This document shows, in pieces, positions 55,095 to 64,000 of a stretch of 64,000 nucleotides of DNA. The position numbers were made by a program, and so were the translations under genes. Where the stretch lies: the NCBI GenBank assembly GCA_021234155.1, contig JAJEKV010000013.1:8879193-8943192 (forward strand), given 5' to 3'. The DNA is from Isoetes taiwanensis. Taxonomy: Eukaryota; Streptophyta; Lycopodiopsida; Isoetales; Isoetaceae. The number at the start of each line of letters is the position of its first letter. Positions within the stretch are counted from its first letter, which is position 1. The notes beneath the pieces were generated by a model. That model was not told the DNA's origin. It was given only the letters and a program-made list of their open reading frames with translations, and did no database searches.

Positions 55095-55760
55095 TTAGTT
55101 CACATGACACATCCTATGATGCCACCTTTTTAATGTTGGATGTCCAAGAAAATTTATGCTAGTCAATATTTGATCATTGCATAGACCAAACAACTTTCCA
55201 ACCCTTTTTCCAAGAAACATAACTTTATTATTAAGAAAAACCTTACATTGCATTTTCTCAAATAGGACCTTGTAACCTAGGTCCACTAATTGAGCAACAG
55301 AAATCAGATTCTTTACGAGACCTGGCACACAAAGTACATTTTCCAATTGTACCTTTTTCCCTTCTAAATCAAATAACTCTAGTACACCTACATCTTCTAT
55401 TTCTTGAAGCTCCCCGTTTCCTAGTTGGACATGCCCCCCTTTTCTCCCTTTGCAATCTTTCAAAATGCTCGGATTGGCAGTTACTGTTTTTTCAGCTCCA
55501 GAATCTAGGATCATGACACCATGGTCAATTCTATTTCTAGTCAAAGAATGCATTTCAGAAATTCTTACCTCTGCATCTTCATCATTCTCATCTTCTTCAG
55601 TACTCTTATCTTCAGCTAGATTTACTGTAGGATTCCTTTTAACTGCTCCCTTCCTAGTTTCAAATCCTTTTCTGAATATTGCACCTTTATCCTTCCTTCT
55701 GCCTTTAGGACTTGGACAACTTGCTGCCACATGGCCTTTACCTTCACAATTGTAGCACAC
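55095..55760 (-). pseudogene. Copia zinc knuckle, protease and pre-integrase part
   Basis: The frame opens with the knuckle CYNCEGKGHVAASCP, then a Lys/Glu-rich linker, the aspartic protease motif MILDSGAEKTVTANPS and the GAG-pre-integrase motif LKRWHHRMCHVN, followed by an in-frame TAA. Translation beyond the stop continues in the same frame into the integrase ORF, so the break is a single nonsense codon. Confidence 0.92.
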
Positions 55761-56275
55761 AATTTCTCTTCCAGCCTTTGGACAGTCTGCTTTGAGGTGA
55801 CCAGCATGGCCCTATCTTTTTCTTATCTTTATTCATTTTATATTTTCCAGCATACAATACTTCAGAATTGTCCTCATCTTTATCATGAAGTCTACATTGT
55901 TCAAATTCTGTTCTTACTATCCTTATAGCATGTTCTTTTGACTTAGCAACATTTCTTACCAAGGTAGCAAGTTGAGTATTGTGAGACACTGCCCTTGATA
56001 TGGCCAAGAGTTGATATTCTTCATTCAAAATAACTCTTGCCCCTTCCAAGTCTGCAATAATAGAATCAAATTTCTCAAAGAATTCAGTTATGTTATCTCT
56101 ATCATGCAGCCTTAACCTCCTCAATTGCTTTTCTAGCACATCGATCTGTGATGAGGTTTTTGCCTCATACTCTCTAAGCATATACATCCACATGTCTTTG
56201 GGAGTCATACCTCTCAGCTTTAACTTGATCACAGGCCCCACTTTGCAACATATTATTGCCCTAACATGCTTTCAC
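55744..56275 (-). pseudogene. Copia gag
   Basis: It reads RAIICCKVGPVIKLKLRG, MTPKDMWMYMLREYEAKTSS, LEKQLRRLRLHDRDNITEFF, ILNEEYQLLAISRAVSHNTQ: a UBN2/retrotrans_gag-type domain. The first zinc knuckle (GHAGHLKADCPKAGREIVCY) is read in the frame of the next ORF and has lost its first two cysteines. The N terminus is cut by a stop near 56262; gag-like sequence upstream is degraded. Confidence 0.88.
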
Positions 56276-56560
56276 CCTATAAGGGTCAACTGATTTTTCA
56301 TATAACAATATCCCACATGCATTTCATTCATGCTGTGACCCCGAACCATTGAAACAAATATAACGTAAATATTATCTTACCTCATGTGCAACCTTTGAGC
56401 TTAAATGTAACCGTGTTCTTCATTCTGCAACTGTATTCTTCATCTTAATCAATATGCTCATGGAGATCAAAGTACTCTGCAGCTTGTTCCTCAACCTAAC
56501 TATATGATAACCATTAGGTATGAACATTGTGTGCAAGCAACTTCCCTTGAGAATCTCAAC
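56276..56560 (-). repeat. Copia leader / degraded gag start
   Basis: Inverted partner of 19677-19960. In one minus frame it reads like the start of Copia gag with TGA at several positions where tryptophan would be expected (TVTFKLKGCT then stop, FQWFGVTA then stop, MKCMWDIVI then stop). G-to-A decay could explain this, but I am not certain the frame was coding. Confidence 0.5.
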
Positions 56561-57169
56561 AATCTCAAGGAGGACAAGGACAAAGTCAAGGAAGAGGATG
56601 TTACAGTAAAACTTGAGGCAAAGATAGCAACCTCCAACATTCTGGAGGTAAAAGCTTTGAAGAACCAACTGACGAGATTCTTTCTGTCAGCTTTTCGGCA
56701 CGGCCAAGTCTTGTTTTTTCCCTAGGGCGCTCGGCCCTGAGGCATCTTTGTGGGCACTCAAGGATTTGTTCGCCCTAGCAGGCCACAAGAAGCTCCATCA
56801 CAACACTCAGTTTGATGTGCTGGTAAATCGGACCTCGCACTCGCTGCTTTAGGTCAAGACATTGCCGCCTGGTGAGTATGAAAATGCTCGTGGCAGCACC
56901 TTTGGCCACTGCCTTCTCTCCGGAGGTGGCATCAGCAACTGCCCTTACCATTAGTCCCGGCGTCGCTTTGCTCTGCTAGCGACAACCACCAGAACCTCCT
57001 ACACCGATGGAAGATGAGGCCCGCCCAAGCTCTTAGTTCTGTCAAAATTCTTATTGTATCTAAATATTATGATTATATATGCCAGGAGGCATAATATTAC
57101 CCTTGATTAAAGCGTATTGCTCAATTTTCTTAAATTCTATTTTCTTTCTCTTTCTTCCAGTAAAATGGG
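56561..57169. other. Unassigned, possibly decayed gag
   Basis: A plus-strand frame gives a Lys/Glu-rich helix (NNLKEDKDKVKEEDVTVKLE) and another reads SLWALKDLFALAGHKKLHHN. Both could be a decayed gag leading into the Gypsy fragment that follows. No firm assignment. Confidence 0.35.
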
Positions 57170-59211
57170 ATGCATGATTCTTATCTATGTTTAAATCGAT
57201 TCTTTCGATGTGATTCATACCTATTTCTCCTCTATAATCCTTATGCCATAGATGGTACTAGAAACCCGTCATGGGCCACTCTGGTTGAACCGGGACGCTT
57301 AACACCTGGACATGAGCTTCTGATAACGAAACGTCAGATGGCGCAACTCCAGTTGTACGTTTTGCAACAGTCAATTGCCCCTGTGGTTCAAGACTATGGC
57401 CCAGAAGTACCTGTTGCAGAGATTACTCAACCGTCGCCGCCACCACAATCTCCAACCCATGCACCGGTCATGCCGACTTGCACAAAATGTGCTTGCAGTT
57501 CCTCATCATCAGATAGCGATTCAGACTCTCTTTTGACTCTTTACCTTTCGCTGTTTCTGATTGCGACCATGCAAAGCTAAGAAGAAAGACTATCAGAGAC
57601 AGTGGACTCTGCCATAACAAGTATATAGAAGAATCACAAACTCGCCTAGTTCTGAGGAACTTCTCGCTCGGGAGTGGATGCTGAATCCTGGTTGGATGAG
57701 ATGCGCAAATTTGGAAAGTCTTACGGGATGACTGAAAGGGATATAGGTAAGGTGGCCAATACCAACCTCACTGTGTCGCCTTGGATTTGGTAGAAGGGCT
57801 ATGCCAGATCCCATGGATTAAAAAGGGACAGGTGCAAATTTAAAATCTTTGCAAAAGCCTTTAAATCCCACTATATTTCCAGGGCATACAGGTGTAAGCA
57901 AATACAGACTTCCTGTCGTTTGGAGCAACGTGGCCTCTCTGTCCAGGCTTATACTGATGAATTCATGCGCCTGCAGCTGTATGTACCAGGAATCAATGAG
58001 CGTCATGTCGTAGAGGGCTACATTGAAGATTGTCACCAGCCTTGCAAAAGATGGAAGAGCATGCCCCAAAGCCACTTTATCCGTATCCTGGTAGTTTTGT
58101 TCCAGGCAAGATATATCCGCCATACAAGGCCCGCTCTCTTAGTCTGGGTCCTTCTCAGCAACCACCTTTTTAAAGGACAGAAAAGAAGGTGAGCTTCAAT
58201 GTGCCAGAGAAGTCAAGCAATGCTGCTGGCCCGATGCAGAAAATCCTCCAATCCATTCCTAGGGAGGCTCGAGACCAGCTGAGGCAGAACAAAGCTTATT
58301 TTCGATGTTTTCGACCAGGGCACCGTGTGTAGAAATGTCCATATGTAACCCAAGCGGCGCAGGCAGCCCTGGCTGAAGTGGAATGGGAGGACTATACGCC
58401 TATCTGTGACTTACGAACCAGGCTATCTACAAGATGAGTCTCACATTTTTGCCACAATAGAAATTGGCAATACTGACAGCCAACCATCTGTCATATCCAT
58501 TGTTGGACATTGATGTCAAACCTTTTGTTATCTTAATGGATACTGGAAGTACGCACAATTTTGTGTCCTCAGATTGGCTGAGTCATTGAACCTTACAGCT
58601 CTGAAATCCAAATCACATCCCATCACTTTGGCAAGTGGAGCTATCCGCCACATACAGGGGTTAATTTGGATATCCATCTACTAGGAGTACTAGTTTCTCT
58701 AGCCGTCGAGAATATTGGGAAATATGATTTGATTGTCAGCATGGACATCTTCACAGCTGCGAAAGCCAATATTGACTGCAAGAAGTGCGCCGTCACTTTC
58801 AATGCAGCTAATGGGGCCCGTTTCACTCTAGCAGATAATCAAGTTAAACCCATCATCCAGAGCATGTCATTGTCACAGTGGATAAGGCTGTTTGAAGGAA
58901 CCAAGTTGCTTGCATTGTTCGGCTTGCGTCAGTGGAAGCTAATTCTTAGAAAGAGGAAACCATTCGAGACTTGCTTAAAGCTATTGCCAGCTTACTTCAT
59001 GAATTTCAGGACCTCTTTCATGATGAGATTCAGAAGCTGCCACCTTTTGGGGGGGTAGAATGCGAGATTAAACTTGCGCCAGGTACAAAGCCAACCAGTA
59101 AGGCCCCGTACCATATGAGCACACCTAAATTGGCAGAGCTTAAGAAGCAGTTGCAAGACCTTCTTAAGTTAGGGTTAATTCGCCCTAGTGTTTCCCCTTT
59201 TGGAGCGCCGA
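57170..59211 (+). pseudogene. Gypsy gag-protease-RT fragment, decayed
   Basis: Several frames are needed. A Pro/Ser-rich start (ITQPSPPPQSPTHAPVMPT) is followed by gag: SWLDEMRKFGKSYGMTERD, SVQAYTDEFMRLQLYVPGIN. A damaged zinc knuckle (CFRPGHRV-stop-KCPY, near 58300) follows, then protease VILMDTGSTHNFVSS (58530-58575, intact DTGS) and GKYDLIVSMDIFTAAKANID. RT starts at LHEFQDLFHDEIQKLPPFGG and reaches KLGLIRPSVSPFGAPIV, where an LTR-A copy is inserted at 59212. It is a different Gypsy family from the chromovirus. Confidence 0.88.
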
Positions 59212-60267
59212 TTGTGATGTTCCAGGTATTTATATGGTGTATGTATACATACTATGACACGTTACCAATATTTTACTAGACCCCTAAGGGTCAATAGGGG
59301 GTAACCTGGGTTCACTTAAAAGGGATTTTATTAGCTATGCTAATAAAGTTAATGGATAAATAACCTAATTATGCTAATTAGGTTATAATTACTTAAATGG
59401 AACCAACAGGGGAGCGCCACTTGGCCCAAATCGATTGGCCAAGTGCGACTTGCCAATTTGAGAGGAGAAATTGGGGTTCTACCCCCATTTCTGCCCCAAA
59501 ATCGATTGGGGGAGAGGAAAGGAAGAGCAGCTACTAGTTCTTGCCAACTGACCCGAAGAATGGAGGCTTTCCGTGATAATGGCTCCAGCCAAGAGACTGG
59601 TTAGTCCCTAGATAGCTTGTACTTCCGTTAACACTTCTTTGAATCGATGGAATGGTTAAATTCTCTTTCATATGATTATGATGATGATGGATACTTGGAT
59701 GGTGTTTATATTCTTTGTTTCTGCTCCCTTCGTGTATTGGGATTAAGGGAAGGGTAGAGACCTGAAAGCCTCTTAGAACTAGAGATGTTTCTAGCTAGAC
59801 CCCTTAATACCCAATAATTGCAGTCTGTGCACAAGAGCCCACTTGGTTGTGGAGGCTATCGCGTGATTCAGCACTAGACAACGAGCACAATGGTGAAACG
59901 GGGGTGGGATCTTGCCTAGCGTGGCTACAAGACTCGTACAGTGTGTTAGGCTTATAGCCGGTCCTTGCGGTGGGGCCGAATATACGTCCGACACCGCCTG
60001 GGTCGCAAGAGCGTGCCTATATGGACGTCCTGGGCTCAATGGGCACGCCTAGCGGTCCATGGATTTTGGGGGGTTCCAGTCGGGTACAACTATGTGTGCA
60101 TTTAGTGGCATGTAGTCTCTAGCACCCAGGGATCCATTATGCTCGGGGAGGGGACACTTCTCTGACCTGCCTCATCGGATCGGGGAGATGCAACCCGGAG
60201 TAGTCTCATAGGGTGATTCCATAAGACTGCGTCTCCGGAAGGCTACAATCACGCCATAGCATGTTTC
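59212..60267 (+). repeat. LTR-A copy, 5' part, inserted into the Gypsy fragment
   Basis: Starts TGTGATGTTCCAGGTA directly after the RT codons GCGCCGATTG and follows the LTR-A sequence for about 1.05 kb, then departs near 60267 (catgtttcag). The last 3' part of the LTR is missing. Confidence 0.88.
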
Positions 60268-60569
60268 AGAAATTATTTTGTAAATACTGATGTATTTTAC
60301 TTTTGCAGGCCAGTAGGGCATGTTGACGTACTGCAGAACATCCTGGGCCTCACTCTGGGGGCCATCCCTTGTATTTAAGACTTTGTTGTCTATGAGTGCA
60401 CTCTTAAGCTATTAGCATCGTAATTTCTTATATTTTGTTAGACTCCGATCCTATGACACATACATGTAATCTTGTGTTACTTTCAAGGAATAAGAATTAT
60501 CTCCTATACATAATTTCATTATCTATTAACCCTAATGTTGAGGACAACATCAATCCAAGGGGGGAAGAA
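60268..60569 (+). other. 3' end of an LTR-A internal region
   Basis: Non-LTR sequence between two LTR-A copies. It ends with AAGGGGGGAAGAA, a polypurine tract, directly before the next LTR. The last codons may be the end of a polyprotein but I cannot confirm a domain. A deletion must have removed the rest of the element and the LTR end. Confidence 0.6.
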
Positions 60570-62415
60570 TGTGACGTTCCAAGTATTTATACGTATACAT
60601 ATGCATCAGTGTTGTTACATACTTACCGTACCCGTACGGTACTGTAAGTATTTTACGTATCGTACCTCGTAACGTACCTCCAAGTTTTTAACGTACCGAA
60701 AAAAAACAGTACGTTAAAAGGTGTTATTACCGTACCTACAAAATACGTACCGTACCTGTAAAATACTTACAATACCTATAAAATACATACCGTACCTATA
60801 AAATCCTTACTGTACTTGTGTTGAAAGCTACCAAAATTTGACACAAAAACAATGCATTTTTTATTCCGTACGTACCGTACCTCTGGTACGGTACGCTAAG
60901 TACTTGAAAGTTACCGTACCATATAGATACAACACTGGTGTGCATACTATGACACATCACCAGTATTTAACTAGACCTCTAAGGGTCAATAGAGGGTAAC
61001 ATGGGTTCACTTAAAAGGGATTTTATTAGCTATGCTAATAAAATTAGTGGATAAATAACCTAATTATGCTAATTAGGGCTATAAACACTTAAACGTAACC
61101 AACAGAAGAGCGCCACTTGGCCCAAATCGATTGGCCAAGTGGAACTTGCCAATTTGAGAGGAGAAATTGGGATTCTATCCTCATTTTTGCCCCAAAATCG
61201 ATTGGGGAATAGGGGAGGAAGAGCAGCTACCAGTTCTTGCCAACTGACCCGAAGAATGGAGGCTTTCCGTGATAATGGCTCCAGCCAAGAGATTGGTTAG
61301 TCCCTAGATAGCTTGTACTTCCGCTAACACTTCTTTGAATAGATGGAATGGTTAAATTCTCTTTCATATGTTATTATGATGATGATGGATACTTGGATGA
61401 TGTTTATATTCTTTCTTTCTGCTCCGTCCGTGTATTGGGATTAAGGGAAGGGTAGAGACCTGAAAGCCTCTTAGAACTAGAGATGTTTCTAGCTAGACCC
61501 CTTAATACCCAATAATTGTGGCCTGTGCACAAGAGCCCACCTCGCTGTGGAGGCTTTTGCATGATTCAGCACCAGACAACGAGGACAATGGTGAAACGGG
61601 GGTTGCCTAACGTGGCTACAAGACTCCTACAGTGTGCTAGGCTTATAGCCGGTCCTCGTGGTGGGGCCGAGTATGGGTCGGACACCTCCTGGGTCGTGGG
61701 AGCATGCCTATATGGACGTCCTAGGCTCGATGGGTGCGCCCAGCAGTCCATGGATTTTGGGGGGTTCCAGTCGGGTACGGCTACGTGTGCATTTAGTGGC
61801 ATGTAGTCTCTAGCACACCGAGGGATCCATTATGCTGGGGGAGGGGACACTTCCCTGACATGCCGCATCGGACCCGGGATATGCAACCCGGAGTAGTCTC
61901 ATAGGGTGATTCCATGAGACTGCGTCTCCGGAAGGCTACAATCGCGCCATGCATGTCTCAGCCTATCTGCAAAGTGTACACAGGAAGGGCGGATGGAGTG
62001 GACTACCCTAGCCGTTGTCTTATGCCAGCCAACGCCATGTTATACTTCCGTCTGTTGACATTTTGAGGCCCTGACCGCCAGTTGACACCATGGAGTCTGA
62101 GCCTCCGGTAGTAGTGTTGTCATGGTGTATTGCTCATGATATTTATGGTTGTATTGTCTTTTCGTTGATGATGAGGGATGAGCCACCCTTCGTGGTGGTA
62201 TATTATTCCAGCATGATTGTTGTATGCTAACATGTATATATGCTTCTGCTGTATAGGATTTCCATAGAGGACGTGGGACGAATGACACCTCTGTATTCCT
62301 CGCCCGGACACTTGGCCATCCCAAGTGGTCCGAATATGACGGAGGGCCCTACCATGGTGATGTAGTCGCCACGGGAGGGAAATTCTCGTATTTGTACGAT
62401 GGGAGCATCGTATAG
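60570..62415 (+). repeat. LTR-A copy with a MITE inside
   Basis: Starts TGTGACGTTCCAAGTA after the polypurine tract, contains the 331-bp MITE at 60607-60937, and continues to the centre of the palindrome near 62413. Its last ~20 bases (to CGTCACA) are missing. Confidence 0.9.
60607..60937. mobile_element. hAT-like MITE rich in TACCGTACC
   Basis: 331 bp with terminal inverted repeats CAGTGTTGT / ACAACACTG and an imperfect 8-bp target duplication, ATATGCAT (60599-60606) and GTGTGCAT (60938-60945). The paralogous LTR at 59212 lacks the insert, which confirms the ends. Inside, the word TACCGTACC or a variant occurs many times in both orientations. The TIR and 8-bp duplication are those of hAT elements; there is no coding capacity. 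Confidence 0.88.
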
Positions 62416-64000
62416 ATTCTGGATCCATCGTACAAATATGAGAATTTCCCTCCTGTGGCAACTACATCACCATGATAGGGCCCTCCGTCATACTCGGACC
62501 ACTTGGGATGGCCAAGTGTCCAGGCGAGGAACACAGAGGTGTCATTTGTCCCACGTCCTCTATGGGAATCCTATATAGCGGAAGCGTACATACATGTTAG
62601 CATACAACAATCTTGCTGAAATAATATACCACCACAAAGGATGGCCCATTCATCATCAACAAAAAGACAATACAACCATAAATATCATGAGCAATACACC
62701 ATAATAAGGCCGCTACCTGAGGCTCAGACTCCATGGTGTCAATTGGCGGTTAGGGCCTCAAGATGTCAACAGACGGAAGTATAACATGGCGTTGGCTGGC
62801 ATAAGACAATGGCTAGAGTAGTCCACTCCATCTGCCCCTCATGTGCACACTTTGCAGATAGGCTGAAACATGTTATGGCGTGATTGTAGCCTTTCGGAGA
62901 TGCAGTCTCATGGAATTACCCTATGGGACTACTCCGAGTTTGATACGATTAGCTAGTCTCCAAAGATGTACTGCAAAAACAATCATCAAGAAACAAGTCA
63001 AATAAACACAAATCCACCCTTCCGGGTAAGCTCACCACCCAACCGGGTTGTCCTTGAGCAAGAGTCTTCCAAAGAAAGGAAATAACGCAGGTTAGCCACT
63101 ACAAATCCTTTGTAGCAAAAACCATAAATTTAAGGAATAGGCTAGGCTTGGGATTTGACTTAGATGTTCAATTGGGATAGAAACAAGCTTTGCCCTCACA
63201 TACGCTTACTCTTGTAACATTCCTTCCTTTTTGAAAAGGTAAAGGTATCCCTTAATAAGCCTTACTTGAATGACGTCCTTATATTTAGCCCAAGTCCCTT
63301 TTTAACATTAAAAGTACACCTTTATGCCCATAGATATAATAGATGCGTACCTCTCTTAACTATAATAATAGTTTACTATCTTTTCTAAGGTTCTTAGATT
63401 AGCTTATGGTTTATAACTTGTCCTATCTTATATTAGATAAAAATATCCCCCAATGGTCTAGCTAAGGATAATTGCTAACTTAGCTTATTGTATATTCACT
63501 AAGATACTTGAGTCCAAGGGTTAACATGAACATTTACGGCTTTCTTTCTCATACTCTTGCTCCCGACAACCACTCCCCCGAGCGCCACCATATCAGAGTT
63601 ACATCTCGCGGTCCGATGAGGCAGGTCAGGGAAGTGAACCCTCTCCGAGCATAATGGATTCCTGGGTGTGCTAGAGACTACGTGCCACTAAATGCACACG
63701 TAGCCGTACCCGACTGGAACCCCCAAAATCCATGGACCGCTAGGCGCGCCCATCGAGCCCAGGACATCCATATAGGTACGCTCTCGCGACCAGGAGGTGT
63801 TGGACCCATACCCGACCCCACCTGAGGACCGGCTATAAGCCTAGCACAATGTAGAAGTCTTGTAGCCACGCTAGGCAAGACCCCACCCCCGTTCCACAAT
63901 TGTGCTCGTTGTCTGGTGCTGAATCACACGATAGCCTCCACAGCCAGGTGGGCTCTTGTGCACAGGCTGCAATTATTGGGTATTAAGGGGTCTAGCTAGA
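62416..64000 (-). repeat. LTR-A copy, tail-to-tail, running off the window
   Basis: Reverse complement of about 61470-62402. The arms of the palindrome meet at 62402 and 62425 with 22 bases between. The copy is interrupted by a probable solo LTR (62941-63595) and continues to the window end. Confidence 0.9.
62941..63595. mobile_element. Probable solo LTR (655 bp)
   Basis: Starts TGATACGATTAGC and ends CGCCACCATATCA, so TG...CA with TGATA/TATCA ends, flanked by the 5-bp duplication GAGTT (62936-62940 and 63596-63600). The uninterrupted LTR-A copies show no such segment. No coding content. Orientation is not determined. Confidence 0.8.

Larger units (their letters stand above)
53310..56275 (-). 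mobile_element. Copia retrotransposon, 5' half (gag to mid-RT)
   Basis: On the minus strand it runs from gag (56275) through two zinc knuckles, protease, integrase and the first part of RT, then stops at 53325 in the middle of RT. The missing remainder matches the start of the plus-strand fragment at 15062. It belongs to another Copia family than the element at 2326-7328. Confidence 0.9.

Overview
This window looks like nuclear DNA of a land plant with a large, repeat-rich genome. The evidence is plant-type Copia and chromovirus LTR retrotransposons with the TGGTATCAGAGC primer-binding site, L1-type LINEs with a DUF4283-like ORF1, a hAT-like MITE, and a plant-like L-lactate dehydrogenase. The second LINE type (RT reading FVDFAKAFDTVPR and FGLYIDQLESW) reminds me of non-seed plants such as ferns, but that is only an impression. 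The one good host-gene candidate is the lactate dehydrogenase at 8177-9373 (minus), with an N-terminal extension that resembles a plastid transit peptide. Almost everything else is mobile DNA, mostly decayed.

Layout. 1-2300: nothing recognised. 2326-7328: Copia element on the minus strand with 154-bp LTRs and a broken polyprotein. 8177-10000: lactate dehydrogenase and its repeat-rich upstream region. 10.3-12.1 kb: decayed gag-like sequence and an LTR fragment. 12.2-12.5 kb: a 12-bp minisatellite. 13.6-14.8 kb: leader and LTR fragment of a family I call LTR-A (LTR TGTGACG...CGTCACA, about 1.4 kb). 15.05-16.1 kb: the 3' half of a Copia pol. 16.15-18.84 kb: a LINE fragment. 20.3-24.46 kb: an LTR-A element on the minus strand whose body, after a normal PBS and leader, encodes a histone H3-like protein instead of a recognisable gag-pol. 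24.46-25.31 kb: a head-to-head second LTR-A, making a large palindrome.

25.67-52.21 kb is one chromovirus (Gypsy) split by a four-level nest. Inside its reverse transcriptase, at a CTA target duplication, sits a 16.8-kb CACTA-like DNA transposon (31171-47996, TIR CACAAGGCCCCCAAAA). Inside that is a LINE (32449-44420) with a 13-bp target duplication and an A-rich tail. Inside the LINE's 3' part is a young non-autonomous LTR element (39466-43514, duplication GAAGG). Removing each insert with one copy of its duplication gives continuous sequence at the next level; for the CACTA-like element it restores the RT reading frame.

52.2-53.05 kb: repeated CTCGACTCGCGAGTCGAG-like palindromes. 53.3-56.56 kb: the 5' half of a Copia element on the minus strand, which complements the half at 15.05 kb as if one element had been split by an inversion of about 38 kb. 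57.2-59.2 kb: a second Gypsy gag-pol fragment, cut by an LTR-A copy. 59.2-64.0 kb: further LTR-A copies, a hAT-like MITE, a tail-to-tail LTR palindrome centred near 62413, and a probable solo LTR. The most notable item is the histone H3-fold reading frame inside an LTR retroelement (21451-22373).
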